NCBI RefSeq assembly: GCF_017912555.1 | Contig: NZ_JAERSD010000003.1 | Span: forward strand, 62,001 to 126,000 | Source: Bacillus sp. REN3 | GTDB taxonomy: Bacteria > Bacillota > Bacilli > Bacillales > Cytobacillaceae | DNA: 64,000 nucleotides | Direction of reading: 5' to 3' | In this document: positions 26,380 to 36,225 of the stretch, in pieces | Position numbering within the stretch: position 1 is the stretch's first letter | Layout: each line of letters opens with the position of its first letter | Made by a program: the position numbers and the translations under genes | Notes under the pieces: model-generated | Databases searched by the model: none | Told to the model about the DNA's origin: nothing | Seen by the model: the letters and a program-made list of their open reading frames with translations, nothing else

Positions 26380-27741
26380 TTAAAATATGAGGTGGGCAAC
26401 AAGGACGATAACAGGCAGCGTCACGATTGTCCGCTGAAGGAAAATGATGAACAATTCCCAAAAGCTGACTGGGATTTTTGACCCGAGCAGCAGGCCGCCG
26501 ACCTCGGACATATAAATCAATTGGGTAACTGAGACAGCCGCAATGATGAACCTTGTCATCGGGCTCGCGATGTCGGCCCCAATGACGGATGGAAGGAACA
26601 TATCGGCAAAGCCGACGATCAGTGTCTCGGAAGCAGCTTTTGCTTCAGGCACCTGCATCCATTCAAGCACCGGGATGAACGGCATGCCGAGCCATTGGAA
26701 GACAGGTGTATATTCGGCAACGATCAAGGCGAGGGTTCCAAGCGCCATGACAATCGGGGCAACACCCATCCACATATCAAGGATGTTTTTTACGCCGGAA
26801 AGAAAGAAATCCTTCAAGCTGCGATTGCCTCTAGCTTTTTCCACAGCCTGCGCCATTCCCCATGAGAATGGCGTGTAGCCTTGGGGAATCTTCTCTTCGG
26901 AATAATCATCCGATTTTTCCACGTAGTAGGTATCAGGTTTCCTGGAAAGCGGCGGAATGCGCGGGACGATGATCGCCGCGATTACGCCGGCGCCTGTCAC
27001 GGTCAGATAAAAAGGCACAAACATGCTCGGCAAACCGACCTGTGAAATGACAACAAGGCTGAAGGTGATCGATACCACGGAGAAAGTTGTGCCTATGACC
27101 ACAGCCTCTCTTCTTGTGTAATATCCTTCTTCATACTGTTTGCTTGTCAAAAGGACACCAATTGTCCCGTCACCGAGCCATGAAGCAAGGCAGTCAATCG
27201 ATGATCGTCCCGGCAGCTTGAATATCGGGCGCATCACCTTTGTCAGCAGGGTGCCGAAAAGCTCAAGCAGGCCGAAATCCAAAAGCAGCGGCAAAAACAA
27301 GCCGGCAAACAGGAAGACAGAAAACAGGATCGGCAGCAGGTCGTTCAACAACAAACCCCCGGTGTTTTCCGACCATATCGCTTCAGGCCCAAGCTTGAAT
27401 AGCGTCATGATTGCAAAAGCCGCGCCAAGGGTCCTGGCAATCAGCCAGATGACGGGCACATCGAGCAGCGACTTCAGGAAAGGGCTGCGATTCAGGATGT
27501 GCGGGCGAACCGTCTTGATGACCAATGTACCGATCAAGGTAAGGACAATGATGGCGGTCATGATAGCCGGAAGCCAGTCCGCGAGCAACTCCTGGATGAA
27601 ACCGGACAGGACGGCGATTGGAATCGTGATTTCTCCTTTGTAGGAGATGGGGATCATGAAGAAGAAGATCCCCAGGAATGATGGAATGATAAATGCGAAT
27701 AGATCACCAGCGGATCTTGATTTTTGAAGTGGTTTTCCCAA
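26380..27741 (-). CDS. YjiH family membrane protein (nucleoside-recognition/Gate domain)
   Basis: A 453-residue protein with about ten to eleven hydrophobic segments. GRSSIDCLASWLGDGTIGVLLTSKQYEEGYYTRREAVVIGTTFSVVS is the Gate-domain core found in nucleoside-transporter-like and spore-maturation (SpmA/SpoVV-like) proteins. Family members are of unknown substrate. A cre-like site (ATGAAAACGCTTAAA, 27844-27858) lies about 105 bases upstream. It is the only gene of its unit. Confidence 0.75.
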   Translation of the reverse strand: MGKPLQKSRSAGDLFAFIIPSFLGIFFFMIPISYKGEITIPIAVLSGFIQELLADWLPAIMTAIIVLTLIGTLVIKTVRPHILNRSPFLKSLLDVPVIWLIARTLGAAFAIMTLFKLGPEAIWSENTGGLLLNDLLPILFSVFLFAGLFLPLLLDFGLLELFGTLLTKVMRPIFKLPGRSSIDCLASWLGDGTIGVLLTSKQYEEGYYTRREAVVIGTTFSVVSITFSLVVISQVGLPSMFVPFYLTVTGAGVIAAIIVPRIPPLSRKPDTYYVEKSDDYSEEKIPQGYTPFSWGMAQAVEKARGNRSLKDFFLSGVKNILDMWMGVAPIVMALGTLALIVAEYTPVFQWLGMPFIPVLEWMQVPEAKAASETLIVGFADMFLPSVIGADIASPMTRFIIAAVSVTQLIYMSEVGGLLLGSKIPVSFWELFIIFLQRTIVTLPVIVLVAHLIF

Positions 27742-27877
27742 AATGATTGCCCCTTAAGAATACATATTTATAAGTCACAAAACATTTTAATGCAAATTAT
27801 CCCGTTTGCCAACCCTTTTGGGCACATAGGTAATATTCTCCTAAATGAAAACGCTTAAACCAGCTGGCAATAAAAAA

Positions 27878-27899
27878 AGGATGCCAACCGGGGCATCCT
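27878..27899 (-). terminator. Terminator of the mal operon
   Basis: An 8-bp stem AGGATGCC / GGCATCCT followed, on the minus strand, by a run of seven T. It lies eight bases past the malL stop. Confidence 0.88.
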
Positions 27900-27906
27900 G
27901 AAAAAT

Positions 27907-29565
27907 TCATTTGAGATAAACTCTTGTTTCATAAGGTTTTAATGTAAAGCCAGTAACTGGCCGATGCTGTTCGACTTCGTAATTGTGAAGCAGCAGCCCG
28001 TCTGAATCAATTGGCAGCCTATCGTATGAATACTCCGCCGGCATGCAAGAAAGGTTCGAAAGGATGATCGCCTGCTGATCTCCGAGGGTCCGGGTATAGG
28101 CGAAAATCTGCTCGTCATCCTCGAGGATCAAATCGTAAGTTCCATACGTGAAGACGTCATGGTCTTTCTTGATCCTGATCATTTTTTTGTAAAAATGAAG
28201 GATGGAGCCAGGGTCGTGCAGTTGCTGCTCGACATTGATTTCTGCATAATTGGGGTTGATGCCCAGCCATGGCTTCCCGGTTGTGAATCCGGCATTAGGT
28301 GCATCGGACCATTGCATCGGGGTGCGCGAATTATCGCGGCTCGTCGCCCAGATGAAATCCATGATCTCGTCATGCGGGACACCATTTTGCCTCCTGATTT
28401 CATACATGTTCCTGACCGCGACATCATCATAGTCCTCAATAGAAGGGAACTGGACGTTTGTCATCCCGATTTCCTGCCCTTGATAGATGAAAGGGGTTCC
28501 CTGCATCAGGAAGTACATCGCGGCGAGTGCTGTCGCGCTTTCCTTCCAGTATTCGCTGTCATTGCCCCATGTCGAGACAATCCTGGCTTTATCATGGTTT
28601 TCAATGAATAACGCATTCCAGCCCTTTCCTTCCAGCCCTTTCTGCCAGCGGGTGAAAACTTTCTTGAGCTTGCCGATATCAAGCGATTTTTTCTCGGAAT
28701 CCCAGAGGTCGAGGTGCTCGAACTGAAAGACCATGTTGAATTTTCCTTTTTCCTCGCCAACCCAGAGCTCTGCTTCCTCGATGCTGACGCCATTCGCCTC
28801 GCCGACGGTCATGATGTCATATTTCGAGAATGTTTCCTGCTTAAGCTCCTCAAGGTATTCCTGGATCCCGTCCACGTTCATATGTTTGTCGAATGAAGAG
28901 ACATACTGAAGTCCTTCAGGGTTCGGCATGTCCTTTAGGCCTTCTTCCTTCTTGATATGGCTGATCGCGTCAACACGGAATCCGTCAATGCCTTTATCGA
29001 GCCACCAGTTGATCATCCCATACAGGGCATAGCGGACTTCCTTGTTTTCCCAATTCAAATCGGGCTGCTTTCGCGAGAATATATGCAGGAAATACTGATC
29101 CGTATTTTCATCGAATTCCCAGGCAGAGCCGCCGAAGATGCTTTCCCAGTTATTCGGCTCGGCGCCATTCTTGCCGTCCCGCCAAATGTACCAGTCCCGC
29201 TTCGGATTATCTTTCGATGAGCGCGATTCAATGAACCAGGCGTGTTCATCGCTTGTATGGTTGATGACAAGGTCGATGATCAGCTTCATCCCGCGCTTAT
29301 GCGTTTCCTCAAGAAGCTGGTCGAAGTCCTCCATCGTGCCAAATTCGTCCATGATTCCCTGGTAATCACTGATATCATAGCCGTTATCGTCATTCGGGGA
29401 TTTATACATCGGACAAATCCAGATGACATCGATGCCTAAATCCTTTAAATAATCAAGCTTTGAAATCATTCCTTGTAAATCGCCGATTCCGTCGCCATTC
29501 GAATCCTTGAAGCTTCGGGGATAGACCTGATAGGCGACAGCTTCTTTCCACCATATATGTTTCAT
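27907..29565 (-). CDS. malL: Alpha-glucosidase / oligo-1,6-glucosidase (GH13)
   Basis: A 552-residue cytoplasmic GH13 enzyme that releases glucose from maltose, isomaltose-type or short maltodextrin ends. MKHIWWKEAVAYQVYPRSFKDSNGDGIGDL is the family opening. DLVINHTSDEH is conserved region I, GFRVDAISH holds the catalytic nucleophile Asp, VGEANG the acid Glu, and ENHDKARI region IV. The ATG at 29565 follows GAGG by six bases. It is the last gene of the mal operon, 28 bases after the regulator. Confidence 0.93.
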   Translation of the reverse strand: MKHIWWKEAVAYQVYPRSFKDSNGDGIGDLQGMISKLDYLKDLGIDVIWICPMYKSPNDDNGYDISDYQGIMDEFGTMEDFDQLLEETHKRGMKLIIDLVINHTSDEHAWFIESRSSKDNPKRDWYIWRDGKNGAEPNNWESIFGGSAWEFDENTDQYFLHIFSRKQPDLNWENKEVRYALYGMINWWLDKGIDGFRVDAISHIKKEEGLKDMPNPEGLQYVSSFDKHMNVDGIQEYLEELKQETFSKYDIMTVGEANGVSIEEAELWVGEEKGKFNMVFQFEHLDLWDSEKKSLDIGKLKKVFTRWQKGLEGKGWNALFIENHDKARIVSTWGNDSEYWKESATALAAMYFLMQGTPFIYQGQEIGMTNVQFPSIEDYDDVAVRNMYEIRRQNGVPHDEIMDFIWATSRDNSRTPMQWSDAPNAGFTTGKPWLGINPNYAEINVEQQLHDPGSILHFYKKMIRIKKDHDVFTYGTYDLILEDDEQIFAYTRTLGDQQAIILSNLSCMPAEYSYDRLPIDSDGLLLHNYEVEQHRPVTGFTLKPYETRVYLK

Positions 29566-29593
29566 ATGTGTCCTCATTCCTTTTTAAGCACAA

Positions 29594-30634
29594 TTATTTT
29601 GTATCTTCATGCTGGCTGATCGCATAGCAGGAACTCCGTTCAATCATCCTCGCCGGGATGGTAATCCTCTTTGGCAGCGTCTTGGGGTTTTTAATGATTT
29701 CTATTAAACAGTTGGCTGATTCCAAGCCTAACTGGAAGATTTCAATATTCACAGACGTCAATTGTGGCTTGATGTGCTTTGCCAGCGGGATGTCATTGAA
29801 GCCGACAATCGATATCTCCTCAGGCACGTTGATATTCAGCTCCTCTGCATGACTTAAAAGCTCGATTGCAGTGAAATCATCTGCCACGACAAGTGCGGTT
29901 GGCGGTTCATAAGAGGAAAGGAAGTGCTCGATGCCTGCTTTTCCTTCTGTTTTTAAACATTTTTCATGGATGACATATTTTTCATCGTATTCAATGCCAG
30001 CTTCTGTAAGAGCCTGCTTATAGCCTTCCAGACGGTCGATTGTAAAAACATAATCGAGATTGACTCCGACAAAAGCTATTTTCCTGTGCCCAAGGCGGAT
30101 CAAATATTCAGTTACTTGCCTGGTGATAAAGATATTGTCATTATCTACGTAAGTGATTCGCTCGGCATTCTTGAACGGCCTGCCGATGACTGTAAAAGGG
30201 AATTGCTGGTCAAGCAAATAGTTCATGATTTTATCATCTGTACGGGAATAAAGGAGGATGATGCCATCCACCCGGCGGCCCTGGACCATTGAAACAACCT
30301 GCTGAAAAACTTCCTCATCCTTCACACCTGTTGTCAAATAAATGCCGAAATGATTTTCATGGGCAATTGTACTGATGCCGCGGAGCACCTCGGGAAAAAA
30401 CGGGTTCTGCAGCGATTGGGTAGCCGAGTTTGGCATAACGATCCCGATCGTTTCGGTGCTGCGGACTACGAGGCTCCGAGCCTGGAAATTCGGATGATAT
30501 CCGAGCCTTTCCATTTCTTTGCGGACCCGCTTTTTCGTCTCCTCGCTGATATGCGGATGATCAGCGATCACCCTTGAAACGGTCGAGGGTGATACCGCGG
30601 CTGCTTTTGCTACATCTTTAATTGTGACTGCCAT
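29594..30634 (-). CDS. malR: LacI-family regulator of the maltose operon
   Basis: A 346-residue regulator. Residues 1-55 form the helix-turn-helix and hinge (IKDVAKAAAVSPSTVSRVIADH, then RLGYHPNFQARSL). The rest is a two-lobed sugar-sensing domain with VPEEISIVGFNDIPLAKHIKPQLTSV near the end. Placement between the permease and glucosidase genes, and CAAACG-centred palindromes before malE and mapA, support control of maltose use. CcpA itself is excluded by context rather than by sequence. Confidence 0.88.
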   Translation of the reverse strand: MAVTIKDVAKAAAVSPSTVSRVIADHPHISEETKKRVRKEMERLGYHPNFQARSLVVRSTETIGIVMPNSATQSLQNPFFPEVLRGISTIAHENHFGIYLTTGVKDEEVFQQVVSMVQGRRVDGIILLYSRTDDKIMNYLLDQQFPFTVIGRPFKNAERITYVDNDNIFITRQVTEYLIRLGHRKIAFVGVNLDYVFTIDRLEGYKQALTEAGIEYDEKYVIHEKCLKTEGKAGIEHFLSSYEPPTALVVADDFTAIELLSHAEELNINVPEEISIVGFNDIPLAKHIKPQLTSVNIEIFQLGLESANCLIEIIKNPKTLPKRITIPARMIERSSCYAISQHEDTK

Positions 30635-30703
30635 TGGCCGTCTCTCCCTATAATTAATGATCTTATGTTACTGGAATCGTTCCTTGGATGAAAAGCTTTT
30701 TAA

Positions 30704-31525
30704 CTATTTTACAGAGCCTTCTGATACGCCTTTAATGATTTGCTTCTGCAGGAAGAAGTAGACAATGATGACCGGAATGATCGCGATTGTCAAGCCAGCC
30801 AGCGCCAAATGCCATTGCTTCGTATATTCCCCAAAGAAGAAAAACATCTTGAGCGGGATTGTTTCCATGCCTTGCTGGTTGATGACAAGCGATGGAAGCA
30901 GGTAGTCATTCCAGATCCAGATGATATTGAGAATCGCGACTGTAACTGTGACCGGTTTCAGCATCGGGAAAATGATATGCCAGAAAATCTGGAACTTATT
31001 TGCTCCGTCTATCGTAGCGGCTTCATCAAGTGATTTTGGGATCCCGCTCAAAGTTCCATGGTAGAGGAAGATTGACAGGCTGGCGCCAAAACCGAGATAC
31101 ATGAAGACCAACCCACCCCTGTTCAGCATTTCTAGCTTGCCGAAAATCGAAATCAACGGAATCATGACTGATTGGAAAGGAATCAGCATCGCCGCAACGA
31201 ACAGCATGAAGATGACGCCGCTGATTTTCCCGCCCCTGCGGGAAAGCGCATAGGCAGCCATCGAAGAAAAGATGATGATGACTGAAACGGCAAGCACGGT
31301 GATCAGCAAAGAGTTAAAGAAAGTCTTGATGAAGTCAAGACGTTCGAATGCCTCGACATAGTTGTCAAATGTAAAAACATCTGGGAGTTTCAGGGTATCC
31401 GTGAACATTTCCCTTTTTGTCTTGAAAGAGTTGACGACCATCAAATAAAAAGGGGAGAGCCAGAGCAGCGCTAGCAGAATGCCGAGAATTTCGAGGATGA
31501 CTCTATTTTGCTTTTTTCTCTTCAT
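30704..31525 (-). CDS. malG: Maltodextrin ABC transporter permease, MalG type
   Basis: A 273-residue inner-membrane permease with six hydrophobic segments. EAATIDGANKFQIFWHIIFPMLKP is the EAA loop that contacts the ATPase. It overlaps malF by one base. No ATPase gene is present in the operon, so the importer must use a shared MsmX/MsmK-type ATPase encoded elsewhere. Confidence 0.9.
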   Translation of the reverse strand: MKRKKQNRVILEILGILLALLWLSPFYLMVVNSFKTKREMFTDTLKLPDVFTFDNYVEAFERLDFIKTFFNSLLITVLAVSVIIIFSSMAAYALSRRGGKISGVIFMLFVAAMLIPFQSVMIPLISIFGKLEMLNRGGLVFMYLGFGASLSIFLYHGTLSGIPKSLDEAATIDGANKFQIFWHIIFPMLKPVTVTVAILNIIWIWNDYLLPSLVINQQGMETIPLKMFFFFGEYTKQWHLALAGLTIAIIPVIIVYFFLQKQIIKGVSEGSVK

Positions 31526-32385
31526 TACATTTCGACCTCCCGTTTTTTATTGATGTACACCTGTGTCAGCGAAATCGCCGCGACAATCAGGAAGAAAATG
31601 ACTGCTTTTGCCTGTGCGAAGGCCATTTTGTTTTCAACGAATGCTGTCTTGAAGATTTCCATCGCGACCATCTGCGTGGAATTGAACGGTCCGCCGCCCG
31701 TCAAGGAAAGGTTCTGGTCGTAAAGCTTGAACGAATTCGACAGCGTCAAGAACAAGCTGACGGTGAATGCCGGCATCACAAGCGGGAATGTGACATGGTA
31801 AAAACGTTGGAAGCTGTTCGCTCCATCAATCTCGGCAGCTTCTAGCAGCTCCTGCGGAACACCTTCAAGAAAACTGATATAAATGACCATGATATATCCG
31901 GCCATCTGCCAGCTCATCAGGATGGCCAGTCCCCAGAAGCCTGTCTCTGTAGTGGACAGCCAACCCTGAAGCCCTTCAATCCCGAATATTTCACCGATGC
32001 TAGCGAAAACCTTGGTGAAAATGAACTGCCAAATGAAGCCGAGGATGAGTCCGCCAATCAGGTTTGGCATGAAGAAGATCGTCCTCAAAATATTGTTTGT
32101 CCTGAATTTTTGCGTAACGAGTAACGCCAAAGAAAGACCGAAAAAGTTGATTAAAAAGACGGAGACGACCGTGAATTTTGTAGTGAACCATAGTGAATCT
32201 TTAAATTCTTCTTCGTTGAACAGGGCCTTGTAGTGTTCAAGGCCGACAAATGACGGGGTCTTGATTCCGTTCCAGTCTGTGAACGAGTAATATACACCAT
32301 ACGCCAGCGGTAGAATCACAACTACTGCAAGTGCGAACAATGCTGGAGCCAGGAAAAGCCAGTACCAGAGATTCCGGTTTCGCAT
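31525..32385 (-). CDS. malF: Maltodextrin ABC transporter permease, MalF type
   Basis: A 286-residue permease with six hydrophobic segments, lacking the long periplasmic domain of enteric MalF, as usual in bacilli. The EAA loop reads EAAEIDGANSFQRFYHVTFPLVMP. The ATG at 32385 follows GGAGGGA; a TTG seven codons upstream precedes that site. It lies between malE and malG. Confidence 0.9.
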   Translation of the reverse strand: MRNRNLWYWLFLAPALFALAVVVILPLAYGVYYSFTDWNGIKTPSFVGLEHYKALFNEEEFKDSLWFTTKFTVVSVFLINFFGLSLALLVTQKFRTNNILRTIFFMPNLIGGLILGFIWQFIFTKVFASIGEIFGIEGLQGWLSTTETGFWGLAILMSWQMAGYIMVIYISFLEGVPQELLEAAEIDGANSFQRFYHVTFPLVMPAFTVSLFLTLSNSFKLYDQNLSLTGGGPFNSTQMVAMEIFKTAFVENKMAFAQAKAVIFFLIVAAISLTQVYINKKREVEM

Positions 32386-32490
32386 CTGTAAATCCCTCCG
32401 ATCCAAATCATGTCGAAAAACACATTTGCCGATGAAAAAAGACAGGAAACAAAACAGCCGGAGCCGCTCTGTTTCCCGATTTCCCCATGA

Positions 32491-33795
32491 TTATTTACGT
32501 GCGTCTGCCCAAGCTTTTGATGATTCTTTGACAAGCTCATCCCAGCTCATTTCGCCACTCACGTACTTCTGGATGTTAACGCCAAGTTTTTCTTGTCCCC
32601 ATCCTGTTGGATAGCCCATGAATGTCCAGGCCAATGTCTTGCCATCCTGGGAGTATTGGTAAATTTCCTTCGCAAGTGGATCGCTGATTTTGCCAGCGTC
32701 ATATCCATCATATGCAGGAATGAATTTGAAATCTTCGATAACAGCTGTTTTGCCTTCTTCAGAAGTGTATAGCCAGTCTAAGAATTCTTTCGCTGCTGCT
32801 ACTTCTTTTTCGTCCTTATTGCTGTTTACAGCCCAGTACATCGGTACGCCAACTGGGATTGAATCTTCTTTGTAGCCTTCGACTGGGATAGGAAGGATGC
32901 CGACGCCGCTGCTAGCCAGCTCTTCATCGATTCCAGCGATGGAACCAGATACCCAGTTGCCTTGCTGGATGATGGCTGCTTTGCCAGTAGAGAACAGCTC
33001 TTCGACCTGTTTGGCATAATCAAGGCTGACAGTTGGCTGGTCAGAGTATTTATTCTGAAGGTCAAGAACCTTTTTGAAGGCATCTCCATGCTTAAATGTA
33101 ACTTCCTTGGATTCGAAAGCGTTGATGACATTCTGGTCGAATTCAGGCGCAAGGAATACGTTGGAAAGATGGAGGCCGGTTACCCATGTTTCTTTTGCAG
33201 GAAGAGCAAAAACGGAGGTAAGGCCTAATTCCTTCTTCTTACTGTCAAGAGTCTTGACCGCATCTTCTAAAGCTTTGAAGCTGGTAATCGAGGCAGGGTC
33301 GATGCCTGCTTTTTCAAAAACATTCTTATTGTAGATGAAGCCGTAGCCTTCCTGGTTGTATGGAAGCCCAAGCACTTTGTCATCTTTTGTAACGCCTTCA
33401 AGCGTTCCATTCAGAGCAGCTTTGGCAGCCTTTGTGTCAGAAAGGTCAGCAAGCTTATCCAGCCAGTCTTCAACGTCCTGCGGCCCGCCGACATTATAAA
33501 TAGCAGGTTCATTGCCTGATGCAAATTTCGATTTAAGCGCTGCGCCATAATCTTCGCCGCCGCCCACGGTCGTGATGTTGATGTTAACACCATCATGAGC
33601 TTCCTCATACGCTGCTGCAAGGTCCTCGAATTGGTCCTTGAATTCTACTTTGAATTGGAAAATATCTACTGTGACTTCTCCGTCTTTCCCTTTGCCTCCG
33701 GATGCCTTATCATCATTCGATGAGCATCCAGCGAGACCGCCGCCGATCAAAAGGCCAAAGGAAAGAAATGCTGGAACTAGCTTTTTTGCTTTCAT
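32491..33795 (-). CDS. malE: Maltose/maltodextrin-binding lipoprotein
   Basis: A 434-residue sugar-binding protein of the MalE family. The signal peptide ends at lipobox GGLAGC. The mature part has the EAHDGVNINITTVGGGEDY and ALKSKFASGNEPAIYN stretches of type 1 sugar-binding proteins and a Trp-rich C-terminal lobe (LAWTFMGYPTGWGQE). The ATG at 33795 follows AGGGGG. It is the first gene of the mal operon and gives the importer its specificity; maltose or maltodextrin is inferred from the neighbours. Confidence 0.88.
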   Translation of the reverse strand: MKAKKLVPAFLSFGLLIGGGLAGCSSNDDKASGGKGKDGEVTVDIFQFKVEFKDQFEDLAAAYEEAHDGVNINITTVGGGEDYGAALKSKFASGNEPAIYNVGGPQDVEDWLDKLADLSDTKAAKAALNGTLEGVTKDDKVLGLPYNQEGYGFIYNKNVFEKAGIDPASITSFKALEDAVKTLDSKKKELGLTSVFALPAKETWVTGLHLSNVFLAPEFDQNVINAFESKEVTFKHGDAFKKVLDLQNKYSDQPTVSLDYAKQVEELFSTGKAAIIQQGNWVSGSIAGIDEELASSGVGILPIPVEGYKEDSIPVGVPMYWAVNSNKDEKEVAAAKEFLDWLYTSEEGKTAVIEDFKFIPAYDGYDAGKISDPLAKEIYQYSQDGKTLAWTFMGYPTGWGQEKLGVNIQKYVSGEMSWDELVKESSKAWADARK

Positions 33796-33845
33796 TTTTT
33801 GACTAACCCCCTGAAAAATGGTTTTGGCGCGCAATCATTGCGTTC

Positions 33846-34007
33846 CGAAAGCGTTTGCATAATTTTGTGTTTAAATTTAAAGTCAAGCGCTTGCACAACG
33901 CCTTAAAACGCTTGCATATAAAAAGTGAAAATTAAGAAGAACAGTTAATATTACTGAATTTCTTAAGGGGAAATCCTGCTGTGGATTTTTATATGCAAAC
34001 GATTGCA
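33846..34007 (-). promoter_or_regulatory. mal operon promoter with multiple LacI-family operators
   Basis: On the minus strand TTGACT (33886-33881) with AATTAT about 16 bases on is a plausible promoter. Four CG-centred sites lie around it: 33846-33860 (reads ATGCAAACGCTTTCG), 33882-33895 (CAAGCGCTTG core, overlapping the -35), 33905-33917 (ATGCAAGCGTTTT) and the palindrome TGCAAACGATTGCA at 33994-34007. The first is one base from a cre consensus. MalR and CcpA probably share them. The gap 33796-34176 holds no gene. Confidence 0.65.
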
Positions 34008-34176
34008 AAGCCTTGGCTCCATCATAGCATAGGATTTTTTTTCTGACAATCTGAAACTTCATCAATCATTTCCATGTCCTATTGATTGCAACTAGTATAT
34101 ACACGTAATATTTGAACAAGGAACCGCGAACGACTATCATGGTAGCAAGACCAAATTCGTTACAGAAGGTGAAATC

Positions 34177-35037
34177 ATGATTAAATGTATTGCGACTGAT
34201 ATGGATGGGACACTGCTTACGGCAACCCAGCAGGTCACTGCGGAGAATCGGGAGGCCGTTTTGAAGGCTCAGGAACAGGGAGTGGAAGTCGTCGTTGCGA
34301 CCGGGCGTTCTTACCAGGAAGCCATCTTTGTACTTGAAGGAGCAGGCATCAAATGCCCGGTGATCTGTGTCAACGGGGCAGAGGTGCGCTCAGCAGACGG
34401 AGAGATTGTCTCTTCAAGCCCGTTGAACAAAGAGGCAGCCAGGCAGGCCGCATTACGCCTTGTTGAGAATGGTGTGTATTTCGAGGTTTATACAAATGAG
34501 GGAACATATACGGAAGATGAAGATAAAGCCATCTCCGTCATTGTCGATATTTTTTCCACAGCCAATCCGGAGGTGCCGATCGAGGAGATTGCCGAGGCAG
34601 CCGAGGAAAGGTTCCATAAAGGGCTCGTCAAGAAGATTGATGGATATGATCAGCTTTTCAAGGAGGACCAGTACAAAATCTATAAAATCCTTGCTTTTTC
34701 GCTCGATCCTGAGAAGCTCGCGGCTGCAAGCGGGGCCATGCAGGATATTAGCGGCCTCGCCATCAGTTCATCGGGCAGTGAAAATATCGAAATCACCAGC
34801 ATCGATGCCCAGAAAGGAATAGCACTCGAAAAATTTGTCGAGTCTAGAGGTATCAGCCTGCAGGAAACGATGGCGATTGGGGACAATTTCAATGATGTCT
34901 CGATGCTCGAAAGAGTCGGCAAGCCTGTCGCGATGGGCAATGCGGCTGAGGAAATTAAAGCCCTTTGCGGAGAAGTGACGGTTACAAATGAAGAAAGCGG
35001 CGTGGGCAAGGCGATCATGGCTGTTTTAGAAGATTAA
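34177..35037 (+). CDS. Cof-type HAD phosphatase
   Basis: A 286-residue phosphatase of the Cof/YkrA-like HAD group. CIATDMDGTLLTATQQVT is motif I with nucleophile Asp, VVVATGRSY motif II, AQKGIALEKFVESRG contains the motif III lysine region, and MAIGDNFNDVSMLERVG is motif IV. The large type IIb cap is present. These enzymes dephosphorylate sugar phosphates or flavin/PLP-type cofactors with broad range. It diverges from the mal operon across shared operators, so sugar-phosphate removal would fit. Confidence 0.88.
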   Translation: MIKCIATDMDGTLLTATQQVTAENREAVLKAQEQGVEVVVATGRSYQEAIFVLEGAGIKCPVICVNGAEVRSADGEIVSSSPLNKEAARQAALRLVENGVYFEVYTNEGTYTEDEDKAISVIVDIFSTANPEVPIEEIAEAAEERFHKGLVKKIDGYDQLFKEDQYKIYKILAFSLDPEKLAAASGAMQDISGLAISSSGSENIEITSIDAQKGIALEKFVESRGISLQETMAIGDNFNDVSMLERVGKPVAMGNAAEEIKALCGEVTVTNEESGVGKAIMAVLED

Positions 35038-35088
35038 TTTACTTCCAGGACCAGGCATAAACCTTATTTTAGAGAAAGGTTTGATGTC

Positions 35089-36225
35089 ATGAATAAACAT
35101 TGGTATGTATGGTTTGCGATGCTTTTTGTGTTCAGTGCCTGTTCGGGGGCAGGAGAAGATGCGAATCCTGATGGCAGTGAAGGCAGGCAGAACCAGGGGC
35201 AGCTGAAACAAGGACAGAAGCAGGATCTGCAGGAACAAGAAGCGGCTGCGCAGGCAGGGGATCTTGAAATAATCGCTGAAAACCTCGATGTTCCCTGGTC
35301 GATCAATAAGCTGGGAGAGACGTTTTACCTCAGCGAGCGCGGCGGGACGATTGTGAAGGTGGAAGGCGGCAAAACGTCGCGGCAGCCTGTTGCGCTAAAA
35401 AAAGGACTCTCACAGGCATCTGAGGCGGGTTTGCTAGGATTTGTGCTTGCACCTGGGTTCAACCAGTCGCAAAAAGCGTTCGCCTATTACACATACAAAA
35501 ACGGCAGCGGCCAGTTCAACCGGATTGTTGAATTGACATTGGAAGATGGTGAGTGGAAGGAAGGCCAGCTCCTGCTCGATAAAATCCCGAGCGGCCGATT
35601 TCATCACGGCGGCCGGCTGAAACTGGGGCCTGATGGCAAGCTGTACGCCACAGCCGGGGACGCTGCCACGCGGCCGGAGATTGCCCAGGACCTTGATTCA
35701 CTGGGCGGCAAGATTCTGAGGCTGAACCTGGATGGGTCAGCCCCGGACGACAATCCTTTTAAAGATTCTTATGTGTACAGCTACGGCCACCGCAATCCGC
35801 AGGGACTGGCGTGGGACAAAGGTGGTATGATGTATGCCAGCGAGCACGGCCCTTCCGCCCATGATGAAATCAATCTCATCAAGCCTGGGAACAATTATGG
35901 ATGGCCGGAAATCACCGGCACTGAAAAAAAGGAAGGAATGGAAACCCCTCTATTCCAGTCGGGGGATGACACCTGGGCACCTTCTGGCATGGCAGTGCAC
36001 AACGGCAAGCTGTACGTCGCCAGTTTAAGAGGAACCGCGGTGCGCGCGTTCGATGTTGGAGCGAAATCATCAAAGGAAGTTGTCACGGGAGTCGGCCGCA
36101 TACGCGATGTCTTCATTGAAGGGGATTATTTGTACTTTATCAGCAACAATACGGATGGCCGAGGTACGCCAGCTGCCGGTGATGACAAACTTTTCCGCAT
36201 CAAATTGGCGGATTTGGAGCAATAA
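35089..36225 (+). CDS. Secreted PQQ-type sugar dehydrogenase lipoprotein
   Basis: A 378-residue lipoprotein (lipobox VFSAC). After a Gln-rich linker (about 30-55) comes a six-bladed beta-propeller of the glucose/sorbosone dehydrogenase family: LDVPWSINKL, GLLGFVLAPGF, GRFHHGGRLKLGPDGKLYATAGD, YGHRNPQGLAWD, SEHGPSAHDEINLI, NNYGWPEI and WAPSGMAVH. The HHGGRL and GHRNPQGL motifs carry the catalytic histidine and cofactor/calcium contacts. It resembles E. coli YliI (aldose dehydrogenase). PQQ synthesis genes are not in view, so cofactor use is uncertain. Confidence 0.85.
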   Translation: MNKHWYVWFAMLFVFSACSGAGEDANPDGSEGRQNQGQLKQGQKQDLQEQEAAAQAGDLEIIAENLDVPWSINKLGETFYLSERGGTIVKVEGGKTSRQPVALKKGLSQASEAGLLGFVLAPGFNQSQKAFAYYTYKNGSGQFNRIVELTLEDGEWKEGQLLLDKIPSGRFHHGGRLKLGPDGKLYATAGDAATRPEIAQDLDSLGGKILRLNLDGSAPDDNPFKDSYVYSYGHRNPQGLAWDKGGMMYASEHGPSAHDEINLIKPGNNYGWPEITGTEKKEGMETPLFQSGDDTWAPSGMAVHNGKLYVASLRGTAVRAFDVGAKSSKEVVTGVGRIRDVFIEGDYLYFISNNTDGRGTPAAGDDKLFRIKLADLEQ

